A stretch of 64,000 nucleotides of DNA from Lactiplantibacillus herbarum (GCF_001039045.1 NZ_LFEE01000018.1:67342-131341); one strand, 5' to 3'; counted from the first letter of the stretch, positions 42,804-53,434 are shown. Made by a program: numbers and translations. The notes: a model not told the origin generated them from the sequence alone.

Positions 42804-43868
42804 ATGATCAGTCGCGTGGAACGACTACAGAATACTTTCGACGGGCTAAAGATCGATGCGATGCTTGTTTCAAGTGATGCTAATTTGCAATACTTGACGG
42901 GTTTAGCTGGCATGGCTGGTGATGGGTATCTACTTGTCTTGGCGCATGAAGCGTATTTGATTACGGATGCACGCTATCAAACGGCCTTTGCGGATCGCTA
43001 TGATGCAGCGCACTTAGTAATTACTCGTGATTATCTAGGTACGGTGTGTGAGCTGATTGAAAAGACTAGTACCGGGGTCATGGGATTTGAAGATGAGATT
43101 CCGTACGCCGCTTACAGCTATTTAGATGAGTACTTAGTCAGTGATCTGGTTCCGCTACCTGAGGTGGTTGATGATCTGCGCGTAACTAAAAGTCCAGACG
43201 AAATAGCTAAGCTACGGGCTAGCGCTCAGCTTGCAGATGCTGGCTTTGAATACGTGACGAGCATCGTACGTCCCGGAATGCGCGAAATCGATGTCAGCAA
43301 CCTGTTAGACGCGTTTATGCGAACGCATGGCGCTAGTGGACCATCCTTCACGACAATCGTGTTAGGCGGTGCGCGGGCGGCCTTACCACATGGTACAGCT
43401 TCGACTGCAGCTTTAACTGCCGGTCAATTGGTTACGCTCGATTTTGGTTATTTTTTGAATGGCTATACCTCGGACATGACCCGGACGTTCGCATTAGGAA
43501 CGCCGGATGAAAAGTTAACTGTGGCTTACCAAGCGGTGCAAGCTGCTCAGGAAGCCGTAGTGACTCAAGTTAAGGCCGGTGTTAGTACGGGCAAGCTGGA
43601 TGCTGTTGGTCGTGATTTATTAACGGCCGCTGGTTATGGCGAGGCGTTTAATCACGGCATGGGTCACGGTATTGGCCTAGATATTCATGAAGGACCATTA
43701 ATTTCAATGAATACGACGAGCAAGTTAGTTGCGAACAGCGTCGTCACTGTAGAACCGGGTGTTTATTTCCCAGAACTAGGTGGCATGCGGATCGAGGATG
43801 ATGTGTTGGTCACGTCAACTGGTCATGAACGACTGACCAAAGCGACTCGTAATTTACTTGTTTTATAG
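42804..43868 (+). CDS. pepP: M24-family Xaa-Pro peptidase
   Basis: 354 residues. It removes N-terminal residues ahead of proline, or cuts Xaa-Pro dipeptides. The creatinase-like N-terminal domain (1-120) is followed by the pita-bread domain with metal ligands: Asp in DFGYFLNGYTSDMTRT, His in NHGMGHGIGLDIHEG, Glu in VVTVEPGVYF and Glu in GGMRIEDDVLVT. The choice between PepP and PepQ is by gene context only. GGGAGTGA precedes the ATG; efp follows. Confidence 0.92.
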   Translation: MISRVERLQNTFDGLKIDAMLVSSDANLQYLTGLAGMAGDGYLLVLAHEAYLITDARYQTAFADRYDAAHLVITRDYLGTVCELIEKTSTGVMGFEDEIPYAAYSYLDEYLVSDLVPLPEVVDDLRVTKSPDEIAKLRASAQLADAGFEYVTSIVRPGMREIDVSNLLDAFMRTHGASGPSFTTIVLGGARAALPHGTASTAALTAGQLVTLDFGYFLNGYTSDMTRTFALGTPDEKLTVAYQAVQAAQEAVVTQVKAGVSTGKLDAVGRDLLTAAGYGEAFNHGMGHGIGLDIHEGPLISMNTTSKLVANSVVTVEPGVYFPELGGMRIEDDVLVTSTGHERLTKATRNLLVL

Positions 43869-43938
43869 TTAAGACAGTTGCCACAACGGCTCTGTCTTGT
43901 TATAGTTATAGAGATATCTTTGAGGAGGATTTTTAAAT

Positions 43939-44496
43939 ATGATTTCAACTGCAGATTTTAAAAATGGTTTAACTATTGAAGTAGACAACGCAATTTGGCG
44001 CATCGTGGAATTCCAGCACGTTAAGCCAGGTAAGGGTGGCGCGTTTGTCCGTTCAAAGCTTAAGAACTTACGGACTGGTGCCGTTCAAGATAAGACTTTC
44101 CGTGCCGGTGCACGTATGGAACAAGCACCAATCGAAAAGAGTACGATGCAGTACTTATACGCAGATGGTGACAACTATGTCTTCATGAATACTGACACTT
44201 ACGAACAAATTGAAATTCCTGGCGAAAACATTCAATCTGAATTGAAGTTTTTGAAGGAAAACATGGAAGTTCAAGTGACGCTTTACAAGAGTGAAGTTTT
44301 AGGAATCGACCTACCAAACACGGTAACGTTGGAAGTTGCTGAAACTGAACCAGGTATTAAGGGTGACACAGCTTCAGGTGGTTCAAAACCAGCAACGATG
44401 GAAACGGGCGCAATTATCCAGGTCCCATTCTTCGTTAAAGCCGGCGAAAAGTTGATTATTAACACGGTTGATTCTACTTACGTTTCACGGGCCTAA
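43939..44496 (+). CDS. efp: Elongation factor P
   Basis: 185 residues. EF-P binds between the P and E sites and relieves stalling at proline stretches. Three OB-like domains are present. The tip loop with the modification residue is [21 protein letters not shown] (Lys32, the position for lysylation or 5-aminopentanol in Firmicutes). GAGGAGG precedes the ATG. Confidence 0.98.
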   Translation: MISTADFKNGLTIEVDNAIWRIVEFQHVKPGKGGAFVRSKLKNLRTGAVQDKTFRAGARMEQAPIEKSTMQYLYADGDNYVFMNTDTYEQIEIPGENIQSELKFLKENMEVQVTLYKSEVLGIDLPNTVTLEVAETEPGIKGDTASGGSKPATMETGAIIQVPFFVKAGEKLIINTVDSTYVSRA

Positions 44497-44542
44497 TTCG
44501 ACGAACTAATACCGGCAAACATGGAATTGGAGGAATGTCAAA

Positions 44543-45001
44543 ATGGCTGATAGTAGCAATATTACGTTACAAAGCAAAGAACCCAGCTTAGGACAAATTC
44601 AAATTGCACCAGAAGTGCTTGAAATAATCGTTGGTATCGCGGTAAGTCAGATTGATGGCGTCAACCGGATGCAAGGGACGATTTCTTCCAGTGTAAATGA
44701 GTTGTTCGGTCGCAAGAAGAATCTTGGTAAGGGTGTCAAGTTAACGATTGTCGACGATCAGATCAGTGTTGATGTGTATGCTTACTTAAATTATGGTGTG
44801 TCAGTACCAAAAGTCGCATTAGCGATTCAGGACAAGGTCAAACAACAGATTCTGTTCATGACCGACTTACCATTGAGTGAAGTTAACGTTCACATTACGG
44901 GTATCGTGACTGAGAAGACTGAAAGTGCAATCGATCCAAACAACCTGTTTGGTGATGAGGACACTCCAACCGATGAAAATGAAGATGGTGAAGAATCGTG
45001 A
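44543..45001 (+). CDS. Asp23/Gls24-family envelope stress protein
   Basis: 152 residues, matching Bacillus YqhY, which lies between accC and nusB. The Asp23 domain runs about 15-128 (IQIAPEVLEIIVGIAVSQIDGV, then LPLSEVNVHITGIV), with an acidic tail. In staphylococci these proteins gather at the membrane. Start ATG behind GGAGGAATG, 46 bases after efp. nusB overlaps its end by four bases. Confidence 0.93.
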   Translation: MADSSNITLQSKEPSLGQIQIAPEVLEIIVGIAVSQIDGVNRMQGTISSSVNELFGRKKNLGKGVKLTIVDDQISVDVYAYLNYGVSVPKVALAIQDKVKQQILFMTDLPLSEVNVHITGIVTEKTESAIDPNNLFGDEDTPTDENEDGEES

Positions 45002-45417
45002 GTTTAACGCGGCATGAAGTTCGGGAGAAAGCCTTTCAAGCATTATTTGCGTTGAATGCGAATCCTGACGCTGATGAAAATCAGTTGTTCCAACAGTTAT
45101 TAGATCCTGAAGAAACCGCAGAGGTGGAAATTCCACCATACCTGAGTACGTTAGTAACGGGTGTGCGGGAACATCAGGCAGAATTAGATACACTAATTCA
45201 ACCTTATCTGAGTCAGAAGTGGTCATTAGATCGCTTAGCAAAGACTGATCTGATTAGCTTAAGAATTGCATTCTATGAATTGCAATTCGTTGATGATGTG
45301 CCAGCTAAGGTAGCCGTTAACGAAGCCATCGAATTGACTAAAACGTTCAGCGATGAAACGTCACGTAAATTCGTTAGTGGGGTTCTCGGTAAGGTCGTAG
45401 CTGACCAAGATAAGTAG
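44998..45417 (+). CDS. nusB: Transcription antitermination protein NusB
   Basis: 139 residues, all helical. It binds the boxA of rRNA leaders with NusE/S10 and prevents early termination. Pattern RHEVREKAFQALFALNANP at the start, and VPAKVAVNEAIELTKTFSDETSRKFVSGVLGKV (about 100-132) near the end. GTG start overlapping the asp23-family stop as GTGA. GGTGAAGAA upstream. Confidence 0.97.
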   Translation: MSLTRHEVREKAFQALFALNANPDADENQLFQQLLDPEETAEVEIPPYLSTLVTGVREHQAELDTLIQPYLSQKWSLDRLAKTDLISLRIAFYELQFVDDVPAKVAVNEAIELTKTFSDETSRKFVSGVLGKVVADQDK

Positions 45418-45420
45418 TCT

Positions 45421-45433
45421 AAAACCGAACAAT
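45421..45433 (+). promoter_or_regulatory. Candidate PurBox upstream of folD
   Basis: AAAACCGAACAAT fits the lactococcal PurBox AWWWCCGAACWWT at every position. It lies about 120 bases ahead of folD, a purine-linked gene, but the nusB terminator stands between. PurR activation of folD is possible but unproven. Confidence 0.35.
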
Positions 45434-45450
45434 TTTATGTTCAACACGGA

Positions 45451-45478
45451 AAGTCTGGCGAATTGCCAGACTTTTTTT
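45451..45478 (+). terminator. Terminator of the efp-nusB group
   Basis: AGTCTGGC and GCCAGACT around a five-base loop, followed by seven T. Confidence 0.9.
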
Positions 45479-45562
45479 AATAACTTATTAGTAAGCAGCC
45501 ACGAATCAGCACACTGAATATGCTAAAATAATGTCAGACAATTAAAGAGGAGCGTGGCGTGT

Positions 45563-46423
45563 GTGACAAAGACAATTGATGGAAAAGCAGTGGCAAAAAA
45601 GGTTAATGACGCAACTCAAGTAGCTGTTAGTGAGCTAGTTGCTCAAGGAATTCAACCAGGAATTGTTGTCATTATCGTAGGCGAGGATCCGGCCAGCAAG
45701 ATTTACGTGCGTAACAAGAACCGTAAAGCGGAAAAATTAGGGATGCATTCCGTCGTACGTCAATTGCCTGACACAACAACGCAGGCCGAACTATTAGCGA
45801 TTATTGAAGCTTATAATGCGGATGACAGTATTCATGGTATTTTAGTTCAGTCACCGTTACCCAAGCAAATTAATGAACCACTGGTTACCATGGCCATCGA
45901 CCCACATAAAGACGTGGATGGTTTCCATCCTGCTTATGTGGGTAAGCTAGTGACGAACTATCCTGGTCATTATCCAGTGGCAAACACGCCCCGCGGCATT
46001 ATGACGATGCTGAAAGAATATGGTGTTGATCCAGCAGGTAAGACGGCCGTTGTGATTGGTCGCAGTACCATCGTTGGGAAGCCCATGGCAGCCTTATTAA
46101 CGAATGCAAATGCGACGGTGACGATTGCTCACAGCCGGACTAAGGATTTAAAGGCGGTTGCTAAAACAGCGGATATTCTAGTCGTTGCCACTGGAATTGC
46201 TCACTTAATTACGGGTGATGACATCAAACCGGGTGCGACCGTGATTGATGTTGGCATGGATCGTGACGAACATGGTAAACTAGTAGGTGACGTTGATTTT
46301 GAATCTGCACAGGGTGTTGCTGGCTTAATTACGCCAGTTCCTGGCGGGGTTGGTCCAATGACCATCGCCACTCTGATGCAAACAACGGTTGAACTTGCAA
46401 AGTGGAGTGATAAACGTGAGTGA
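45563..46423 (+). CDS. folD: Bifunctional methylene-THF dehydrogenase/cyclohydrolase
   Basis: 286 residues from the GTG at 45563, spaced well from AAAGAGGAG; a GTG at 45554 is too close. It interconverts 5,10-methylene-, methenyl- and 10-formyl-THF for purine and formyl-Met synthesis. The catalytic Lys is in YVRNKNRKAEKLG (about residue 54), the conserved VQSPLPKQ follows, then the NADP site GRSTIVGKPMAALLTNANATVTIAHSRT. C-terminal PVPGGVGPMTIATL. The xseA start overlaps its stop by eight bases. Confidence 0.97.
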   Translation: MTKTIDGKAVAKKVNDATQVAVSELVAQGIQPGIVVIIVGEDPASKIYVRNKNRKAEKLGMHSVVRQLPDTTTQAELLAIIEAYNADDSIHGILVQSPLPKQINEPLVTMAIDPHKDVDGFHPAYVGKLVTNYPGHYPVANTPRGIMTMLKEYGVDPAGKTAVVIGRSTIVGKPMAALLTNANATVTIAHSRTKDLKAVAKTADILVVATGIAHLITGDDIKPGATVIDVGMDRDEHGKLVGDVDFESAQGVAGLITPVPGGVGPMTIATLMQTTVELAKWSDKRE

Positions 46424-47759
46424 TAGTCAACAATATTTGACGATTTCAGCACTAACGCAGTATTTAAAACGTAAATTTGAGGTTGATCCTTATTTGGGCA
46501 AGGTATACTTGACTGGTGAAGTTTCCAATTACCGGCCCCGTCCAAATTCGCATCAGTACTTTAGTCTTAAGGATGACCACTCAAAAATTTCGGCCATTAT
46601 GTTCAAAGCGGCTTTCGCTAAGGTGAAGTTTCAACCTGAAGAAGGTATGAAAGTTTTGGTGGTTGGTCGGATTAGTCTGTACGAACCAAGTGGTAGTTAT
46701 CAGATTTACGTGGAGAGAATGGAACCAGATGGGGTTGGGGCGTTATACCAAGCCTATGAACAATTGAAAAAGAAATTAGCGGCTGAGGGCTTATTTAATG
46801 CGCCCAAAAAGCCGCTTCCGCGTTTTCCTAAAAGAATTGCTGTCATTACGAGTCCAAGTGGAGCGGTGATTCGTGATATTATTACAACAACGCGCCGCCG
46901 TTTTCCAATCGCTCAGATTGTGCTCTTTCCGGCACAAGTTCAGGGTGACGCAGCGGCCGGAGAAATCAGTCGCCAGATCGAACGAGTCAATGAGCAGGGT
47001 GATTTTGACACGCTGATCATCGGGCGTGGTGGTGGTTCGATTGAAGATCTGTGGCCGTTCAATGAAGAACGGGTTGCTCGTGCGATTGCTGCCAGTACGC
47101 TACCTGTCATTTCGTCAGTCGGGCATGAAACCGACACCACGATTGCAGATCTCGTCGCCGATGTGCGTGCGGCAACGCCAACCGCGGCGGCAGAATTAGC
47201 CGTTCCAGTCTATAATGACGTCTTGTTGCAATTAAAGCAGGATCAGACGCGGGTATTGAACGCGTTTCAAAACCTCGTTCAACATGATCGCCAGCGTTTG
47301 AATAAACTGGCCTCGTCATATGTCTTCACACAACCAAACCGGCTCTATGAAGGTTACTTACAAAAGCTAGATTTCTTAAACGAACGCTTGAAACAAGCTG
47401 GTCATAATAATGTAACTCAGGCGACTCAACGCTATCAGCAGCTTAATCAACAATTGCTGCAGCGGACACCGGTTCATCAGGTTAGACAAGCGCAGACACA
47501 ACTAACTAACTTGCAACAGCGTTTGAATCGTAGCACGCAGTTAATCATGCAACGTAAGCAACAACAGCTGGCACAAACCGTTCAATCGCTCGATTTGTTG
47601 AGTCCCTTAAAGATTATGGGACGTGGTTACGCGTTTGTTACGGCGGACGAGCAAGTTGTCCACGGTGTTAGTCAGTTACAACCGGAGCAAACCGTGGCGA
47701 TTCATATGGCTGACGGTGAGGCACAGGCTCAGATTACCAAGATTGATGGAGGAAAATAA
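46416..47759 (+). CDS. xseA: Exodeoxyribonuclease VII large subunit
   Basis: 447 residues from the GTG at 46416; the frame opens earlier without a site. Exo VII degrades single-stranded DNA to short oligonucleotides. The N-terminal OB fold (about 10-105) has [24 protein letters not shown]. The catalytic domain holds [19 protein letters not shown] and [18 protein letters not shown] with VGHETDTT. A long C-terminal coiled coil follows (about 260-400). xseB begins one base after its stop. Confidence 0.96.
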   Translation: MSDSQQYLTISALTQYLKRKFEVDPYLGKVYLTGEVSNYRPRPNSHQYFSLKDDHSKISAIMFKAAFAKVKFQPEEGMKVLVVGRISLYEPSGSYQIYVERMEPDGVGALYQAYEQLKKKLAAEGLFNAPKKPLPRFPKRIAVITSPSGAVIRDIITTTRRRFPIAQIVLFPAQVQGDAAAGEISRQIERVNEQGDFDTLIIGRGGGSIEDLWPFNEERVARAIAASTLPVISSVGHETDTTIADLVADVRAATPTAAAELAVPVYNDVLLQLKQDQTRVLNAFQNLVQHDRQRLNKLASSYVFTQPNRLYEGYLQKLDFLNERLKQAGHNNVTQATQRYQQLNQQLLQRTPVHQVRQAQTQLTNLQQRLNRSTQLIMQRKQQQLAQTVQSLDLLSPLKIMGRGYAFVTADEQVVHGVSQLQPEQTVAIHMADGEAQAQITKIDGGK

Positions 47760-47760
47760 G

Positions 47761-47991
47761 ATGGCTGAACAACCAACTTTTGAACAAAACTTATCGCAAT
47801 TAGAAACAATCGTTAACCAATTGGAACAGGGTGACGTTCCGTTAGAACAAGCGTTAGATCAATTCCAAAAAGGCGTTGCTTTGAGTAAGCAATTACAGAC
47901 GACCCTAGAGGGAGCTGAAAAGACGTTGACGAAGATGATGGATGAGAATGGCAATGAAGTGCCATTTGAACAAGCCGACGCCAATGAATAA
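47761..47991 (+). CDS. xseB: Exodeoxyribonuclease VII small subunit
   Basis: 76 residues. It packs along the coiled coil of XseA and is needed for stability. Typical helical pattern [41 protein letters not shown] at 47761 behind GGAGGAAA. The next gene starts eight bases before its stop. Confidence 0.95.
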   Translation: MAEQPTFEQNLSQLETIVNQLEQGDVPLEQALDQFQKGVALSKQLQTTLEGAEKTLTKMMDENGNEVPFEQADANE

Positions 47992-48874
47992 GCAAGTATT
48001 AACAGATTTTGAGGCTAAATGGCGACCACGGATCAATGCTTATCTGGACGAACAGTTACTAGACTGTTCTAATCAGCCAACACTGACTGCTGCAATGCGG
48101 TACTCGGTGTTAGCTGGAGGTAAGCGGTTACGACCGTTGCTGACCTTGGCTGTCTTGACCACTTTTGATCAACCAATCACACCAGCTAACATGCAAGCAA
48201 GCACTGCTGTTGAATTAATGCATACTTATTCGTTAATTCACGATGATCTACCAGCGATGGATAATGACCGTTTGCGTCGAGGTGAACCGACTAATCACGT
48301 CAAGTTTGGTGAGGACGTGGCAATTCTAGCAGGAGACGCCCTGCAACCCTTGTCGTTTGAATGGATTGCTGCTAGTGCCTTATCAGCTGACGTGATCAGT
48401 CAACAGACCCTAGCCCTCGCGCAAGCGTCAGGCCCACAAGGAATGGTTGCTGGTCAGATTGCGGATGTTTTAGGTGCAGGTAAGCACTTAGAATTACCTG
48501 AATTAAAGCAATTGCACCGGGAGAAAACTGGCGCCTTGATTCACTATGCCGTACAGGCAGGTCTGATTCAGGCGCAGGTCGAACCGACTGTTCAAGAACC
48601 CTTATTGCAATTTGCCGATGCATTTGGGCTAGCTTTTCAGATCTATGACGATATCCTAGATGTGACGAGTACGGCGGCTGAAATGGGTAAGGCAACGCAT
48701 AAAGATGCGGATGAGCATAAGAATACTTATCCGGGACTTCTGGGACTTGCAGGTGCACAATCGGCCTTAAAAGCTGCTCTTGAAACGGCTCAAACGGCAT
48801 TGCAACAAGCTGCTAACGCAAGCGGACGCGATTTGGAATTATTAGCGGCCTTCTTGACGTATTTTACAGATTAA
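47984..48874 (+). CDS. ispA: Short-chain polyprenyl diphosphate synthase
   Basis: 296 residues from the ATG at 47984, which overlaps the xseB stop. It condenses dimethylallyl and isopentenyl diphosphate to geranyl and farnesyl diphosphate. Two aspartate-rich motifs bind Mg and diphosphate: [12 protein letters not shown] (about 82-93) and [11 protein letters not shown] (about 216-226); GGKRLRP is the substrate site. A farnesyl product is likely from family and operon context; chain length was not proved. Confidence 0.94.
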   Translation: MNKQVLTDFEAKWRPRINAYLDEQLLDCSNQPTLTAAMRYSVLAGGKRLRPLLTLAVLTTFDQPITPANMQASTAVELMHTYSLIHDDLPAMDNDRLRRGEPTNHVKFGEDVAILAGDALQPLSFEWIAASALSADVISQQTLALAQASGPQGMVAGQIADVLGAGKHLELPELKQLHREKTGALIHYAVQAGLIQAQVEPTVQEPLLQFADAFGLAFQIYDDILDVTSTAAEMGKATHKDADEHKNTYPGLLGLAGAQSALKAALETAQTALQQAANASGRDLELLAAFLTYFTD

Positions 48875-48888
48875 AGGACTTAAATTAG

Positions 48889-49704
48889 ATGGAAAAAGAA
48901 CGAATTGACGTATTATTAGTACAACAAGGTTTATTTGACACCCGTGAAAAAGCTAAACGGGCCGTGATGGCTGGTGAAATTCTGGGTGTTAATGAAGAAC
49001 GACTGGACAAACCAGGTGTGAAGATTCCCGTTACGACTGAATTACACTTAAAGGGTAAACCCATGCCTTACGTGTCACGCGGTGGGTTAAAGCTAGAAAA
49101 AGCGTTACAGAGCTTTAAAATTGACGTTACGGATAAGACGGTACTTGATATCGGCTCATCTACGGGTGGTTTTACGGACGTAATGCTCCAAAATGGCGCC
49201 AAATTAAGTTATGCCTTGGATGTTGGTAGTAATCAACTCGTGTGGAAGTTACGACAAGATCCACGGGTCGTTGTTATGGAGCACACGAACTTCCGTTATA
49301 GTAAATTGGCTGATTTCCAAGAAGGTCAACCTAATTTTGCTTCGATTGATGTTTCGTTTATCTCATTGCACTTAATCTTGCCACCACTGCATGCAATTAT
49401 TGCTAACGGTGGCTCGGTGGTCGCTTTGATCAAGCCGCAATTTGAAGCTGGTCGTGAGAATGTCGGTAAGCACGGGATTGTCCGTGATCATGCCGTGCAT
49501 ACCGCAGTGTTAACGGATATTGTGAACTTTGCTCAGGCTAGTGGCTATAACGTGTTAGCACTCGATTATTCACCAATTAAGGGTGGCGAAGGTAATATTG
49601 AATTTTTAATTCATTTACAAGCCACTGATGAAACACCTGAAATTGGTCCGAATGTATCGATTGAAAAGACGCAACAAGCGGCTTACGAGCAATTGAATAA
49701 GTAG
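48889..49704 (+). CDS. tlyA: TlyA-family rRNA methyltransferase (hemolysin-like)
   Basis: 271 residues. An S4 RNA-binding domain (about 4-64: RIDVLLVQQGLFDTREKAKRAVMAGEI) precedes an FtsJ-type SAM domain (about 65-250: TVLDIGSSTGGFTDVMLQNGA). In the family it makes 2'-O-methyl marks on rRNA; the old name hemolysin reflects mycobacterial homologs. ATG after a weak site, 14 bases after ispA. It stands before argR and recN, a conserved order (Bacillus yqxC-ahrC-recN). Confidence 0.92.
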   Translation: MEKERIDVLLVQQGLFDTREKAKRAVMAGEILGVNEERLDKPGVKIPVTTELHLKGKPMPYVSRGGLKLEKALQSFKIDVTDKTVLDIGSSTGGFTDVMLQNGAKLSYALDVGSNQLVWKLRQDPRVVVMEHTNFRYSKLADFQEGQPNFASIDVSFISLHLILPPLHAIIANGGSVVALIKPQFEAGRENVGKHGIVRDHAVHTAVLTDIVNFAQASGYNVLALDYSPIKGGEGNIEFLIHLQATDETPEIGPNVSIEKTQQAAYEQLNK

Positions 49705-49795
49705 TAAATTTTAAATCCGGACTTTCATATTTATGCAATTTGGCTTATGATGTGTTTAAATAAAGTAAGTATGAAGAGATACCGGGGGTGATCGG

Positions 49796-50254
49796 GTGAA
49801 AAAGCAGGAGCGCCAACGCTACATTAAACGATTATTGAGTTCAAATGAAATTGAACGTCAAGAAGACTTTGTCAGGTTACTGAGTGCCGAAAATATCGAA
49901 GTCACACAAGCGACAATCTCGCGCGACATTAAGGACATGCAACTGGTGAAGGTTCCCTCGGTAACGGGTGGCTACCACTACAGTATGCCGGTCCAAAAGC
50001 AAATGGATACGGAAAAGAAGCTCAAGCGGACGTTAAAAGATGCTTACGTGTCCTACGCAACGCAGGATAAGCTTGTGTTGATCAAAGTGTTACCCGGTAA
50101 TGGTCCGGCTTTGGCCGCATTACTGGAGTCCATGCACTATGATGAAGTTTTTGGGACGCTGGGTGATGATGCCAATGTGCTCATTATCTGCAAGTCATTA
50201 GCGATGACTTTGGAACTGCAACAAAAAATTCAACGCCTACTGAGTGATAATTAA
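49796..50254 (+). CDS. argR: Arginine repressor ArgR/AhrC
   Basis: 152 residues, GTG start behind GGGGGTGAT. The N-terminal winged helix (about 1-70: RQEDFVRLLSAENIEVTQATISRDIKDMQLVKVP) binds ARG boxes, and the C-terminal domain (80-150) forms the hexamer and binds arginine; its usual GDD motif is present in TLGDDANVLIICKS. It controls arginine synthesis and use. The species I have in mind carries two ArgR paralogs, so the role may be shared. Confidence 0.95.
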   Translation: MKKQERQRYIKRLLSSNEIERQEDFVRLLSAENIEVTQATISRDIKDMQLVKVPSVTGGYHYSMPVQKQMDTEKKLKRTLKDAYVSYATQDKLVLIKVLPGNGPALAALLESMHYDEVFGTLGDDANVLIICKSLAMTLELQQKIQRLLSDN

Positions 50255-50267
50255 CTCAGTTAGTGAT

Positions 50268-50304
50268 GTCGACCTGTTCACACGTGTGTCAGGTCGCTTT
50301 TTTT
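50268..50304 (+). terminator. Terminator of argR
   Basis: CGACCTG (50270-50276) and CAGGTCG (50290-50296), with CACACGTGTG inside, then a run of T. Confidence 0.8.
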
Positions 50305-50345
50305 AAGAAAAATATGAGCGCAATTTCTTTTAGGGAGGGCTTGCG

Positions 50346-52040
50346 GTGTTACAAGAATTATCAATTACGAATTTTGCCATTATTGAACGTTTGGATATTA
50401 CGTTTGAGGCCGGGATGACTGTCCTGACTGGTGAGACGGGTGCCGGTAAATCAATCATTATTGATGCAGTCGGACTTTTGGCCGGTGGTCGTGGGTCCCA
50501 GGAGTTTATTCGGACGGGTGCGGACAAAGCGGTTTTACAAGGCATGTTTATCTTACCAGCTGATGGTGTGACGGCCCAATTACTCGATGAGGCCGGGATT
50601 GAGCACGCGGATAATACGGTCATTTTACAGCGCGAAATCGCCAAGAGTGGCCGTAATACCTGCCGTATTAACGGCATGCTGGTCAATACGACCACACTGA
50701 AACAGATTGGGGAAACGATTGTTGATATTCATGGTCAAAATGAACATCAGGAATTGATGCAACCAGAAAAACATTTAGGGTTATTGGATGAGTTTGCTAC
50801 GGCTAAGATTCGCAAGCTCAAGGCTCAGTATCAAGTTCAGTATGATGATTATCAACTGTTGAACCGCGAATTACGACAAAAAAACGCCAACGAAAAAGAG
50901 TGGGCGCAACGTTTGGATATGCTGAATTTTCAGGTCGATGAGATCGCGACGGCACAGGTTAAGGTTGGCGAAGAAGCTGGCCTGATCGCTGAACGGGATC
51001 GCTTAGATAACTACCAGACTATCAGCCAAGCCTTGCAACAGAGTTACACCTTATTAGCTGCCGGAGAGGAAACGAGCGGCGCAGTTGATATGGTTGGTAC
51101 CGCAATGAACGCGCTAGAACCGATTGCCAATCTTGATCCAGCTTTTAATGAGATTGCAGTTAACGTTAAGAATGCTTTTTACGGCTTGCAAGACGCGGCG
51201 GGTCAGATTTCTAATGAACTTGATCTGCAAGAATTTGATGAGGGCCGGTTAGATGAGATCGAACAACGCTTAGAGATCTTGAATCAATTGAAGCGTAAAT
51301 ACGGTGATTCGGAACAACAAATCTTGGATTACTACCAGAAGATTGCGGCAGAGCTGGCTAAAATGACTGACTCAGAAGAGAACAGTGAAGGACTAGCGCA
51401 GCGGGTTGCGGATCAGAAGGCGGCAATCTTGAAGACTGGGGAAGCCCTGTCTGATAAACGTCGTGCGGCCGCCAAAGTATTGCAGCGTCACATTCATCAG
51501 GAGCTTAAAGACCTGTACATGGATAAAGCCATCTTTGAGGTTCGCTTTAAGCCAACTAACGGTCAGATCTATCGGAGTGGTTTGGATAGTGTCGAATTTT
51601 ATATTCAGACGAACCCGGGTGAACGGATGCGACCATTAGCGAAAATCGTATCTGGCGGTGAGTTGTCACGGATGATGCTAGCGCTAAAGACGATATTCTC
51701 TGAGTCACAAGGGATCACGAGTATCATCTTTGATGAAGTTGATACCGGTGTCAGTGGTCGTGTGGCACAAGCTATTGCTGAAAAAATTAGCGGAATTGCT
51801 CGCTTCTCACAAGTTTTATGTATTACGCATTTACCTCAAGTAGCAGCGATGAGCGATCATCATTACTTTATCGCTAAGACGATTACGGGGAATAGAACTA
51901 AGACGAGTATTACGCGTTTAGATCAACCATCACGCGTGCAGGAATTAGCACGGATGTTGGCTGGGACAAAGGTGACTAAGTTGTCGTTGGAACATGCAGA
52001 AGAATTGTTACGCTTAGCTGATGAGGCTAAAGCACAGTAA
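50346..52040 (+). CDS. recN: DNA repair protein RecN
   Basis: 564 residues, GTG start behind GGGAGGG. An SMC-like ATPase that acts at double-strand breaks. Walker A GETGAGKSIIIDAVG is at about residues 29-43. A coiled coil spans about 150-380, and the ABC signature and Walker B are at VSGGELSRMMLALK and SIIFDEVDTGVSG. Its SOS control elsewhere is not evident here; I saw no LexA box directly upstream. Confidence 0.97.
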   Translation: MLQELSITNFAIIERLDITFEAGMTVLTGETGAGKSIIIDAVGLLAGGRGSQEFIRTGADKAVLQGMFILPADGVTAQLLDEAGIEHADNTVILQREIAKSGRNTCRINGMLVNTTTLKQIGETIVDIHGQNEHQELMQPEKHLGLLDEFATAKIRKLKAQYQVQYDDYQLLNRELRQKNANEKEWAQRLDMLNFQVDEIATAQVKVGEEAGLIAERDRLDNYQTISQALQQSYTLLAAGEETSGAVDMVGTAMNALEPIANLDPAFNEIAVNVKNAFYGLQDAAGQISNELDLQEFDEGRLDEIEQRLEILNQLKRKYGDSEQQILDYYQKIAAELAKMTDSEENSEGLAQRVADQKAAILKTGEALSDKRRAAAKVLQRHIHQELKDLYMDKAIFEVRFKPTNGQIYRSGLDSVEFYIQTNPGERMRPLAKIVSGGELSRMMLALKTIFSESQGITSIIFDEVDTGVSGRVAQAIAEKISGIARFSQVLCITHLPQVAAMSDHHYFIAKTITGNRTKTSITRLDQPSRVQELARMLAGTKVTKLSLEHAEELLRLADEAKAQ

Positions 52041-52050
52041 CCTAATTAGG

Positions 52051-52081
52051 AAGGACTGATTATTTAGTCAGTCCTTTTTTT
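52051..52081 (+). terminator. Terminator of recN
   Basis: AAGGACTGA and TCAGTCCTT with a seven-base loop, followed by a T run. Confidence 0.9.
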
Positions 52082-52240
52082 GTTGCTGGCGTTAAATAGG
52101 ATGAGAATAGGACTATTAACCATTTTAACTGGTTTTTGCGTATCAAGTCGTTTGCATTTTCCTTTCCAAGTAAGTTATGCTTAATTAGTATACAGTTTAT
52201 TAGTGAAATAATAAGCTGAAAATAGATTGGAGTGATGAAG

Positions 52241-53434
52241 TTGTTTCTGACAATGGAACATTTGAATAAAACGTATCCGGGTGGCAAGGTCGCCGTTGAA
52301 GATTTTAATTTAGAAATCGAAAAAGGTGAATTTGTCTGTTTCATCGGAACGTCTGGTTCGGGTAAAACAACTACGATGCGGATGATTAATCGGATGTTGA
52401 GTCAGACTTCGGGCACCATCAAGTTGAATGGCGAGGACATCAGTCAGATTGATCCTGTGAAATTACGCCGCCAAATCGGTTATGTGATTCAAAATATTGG
52501 GCTAATGCCTCATATGACGATCCGTGACAATATTACGTTAGTGCCACGACTCTTAAAATGGTCTCAAGACAAGATGAATGAACGGGCCAAAGAGATGATC
52601 AAACTGGTTGAATTACCAGAAGACTATCTAGATCGCTACCCATCACAATTATCTGGTGGACAGCAACAACGGATCGGGGTTGTCCGTGCGTTAGCAGCTA
52701 ACCAAGACTTAGTGCTAATGGATGAACCATTCGGTGCGTTGGACCCGATTACGCGTGAAGCCTTACAGGACTTAGTAAAAGATTTACAAGAACGTCTGGG
52801 TAAAACATTCGTCTTCGTGACCCATGATATGGACGAAGCGCTTAAGCTGTCGACGCGCATTGTTGTGATGGACGGTGGCGATATCATCCAAGTGGACACG
52901 CCAGATGGTATTTTACGGCACCCAGCCAACGAATTCGTTGAGAACTTAATTGGGAAAGATCGGTTGATCCAAGCTCGTCCAAGTATTACGACGGTTGGAC
53001 AAGTGATGCTGAAGAATCCAATTGCAACGACGCCTGGTAAGTCATTGACGGTAGCGTTACGTCAAATGCATGATAAACGGGTCGATTCGTTGTTAGTAAC
53101 GGATGAAGCCGGTATCTTAAAGGGTGTGATCGGCATTGAAGATGTCGATTATAACTTCAACTCTGCAACCAGTGTTGGCGATATCATGAAGCGCGATATT
53201 TTCTACGTGCAATCCAGTTCGCTAATCCGTGATACGGTTGAACGCATCTTGAAGCGGGGATTGAAAAATATTCCCGTGGTCGATGAGAATCACCGTTTAG
53301 TAGGGATTGTAACCCGCGCAACGTTGGTTGATATTGTGTACGATGCCCTCTGGGGTGATGAAGATGAAGACGAAGCTTCTAATAATATTCATCATGGAGA
53401 GGACGACGCCCCCGCTGAAGGCGGTGAGCAATAA
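52241..53434 (+). CDS. opuCA: Osmoprotectant ABC transporter ATPase (OpuCA-like)
   Basis: About 397 residues from the TTG at 52241, which is best spaced from TGGAG; GTG at 52232 and ATG at 52253 are alternatives. It powers uptake of betaine, carnitine or choline. Walker [13 protein letters not shown] (about 36-47), signature [16 protein letters not shown], Walker [13 protein letters not shown]. Two CBS domains follow (about 250-370), which sense ionic strength in the family. The acidic tail fits a salt sensor. Four-gene operon follows with overlapping stops and starts. Confidence 0.93.
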   Translation: MFLTMEHLNKTYPGGKVAVEDFNLEIEKGEFVCFIGTSGSGKTTTMRMINRMLSQTSGTIKLNGEDISQIDPVKLRRQIGYVIQNIGLMPHMTIRDNITLVPRLLKWSQDKMNERAKEMIKLVELPEDYLDRYPSQLSGGQQQRIGVVRALAANQDLVLMDEPFGALDPITREALQDLVKDLQERLGKTFVFVTHDMDEALKLSTRIVVMDGGDIIQVDTPDGILRHPANEFVENLIGKDRLIQARPSITTVGQVMLKNPIATTPGKSLTVALRQMHDKRVDSLLVTDEAGILKGVIGIEDVDYNFNSATSVGDIMKRDIFYVQSSSLIRDTVERILKRGLKNIPVVDENHRLVGIVTRATLVDIVYDALWGDEDEDEASNNIHHGEDDAPAEGGEQ

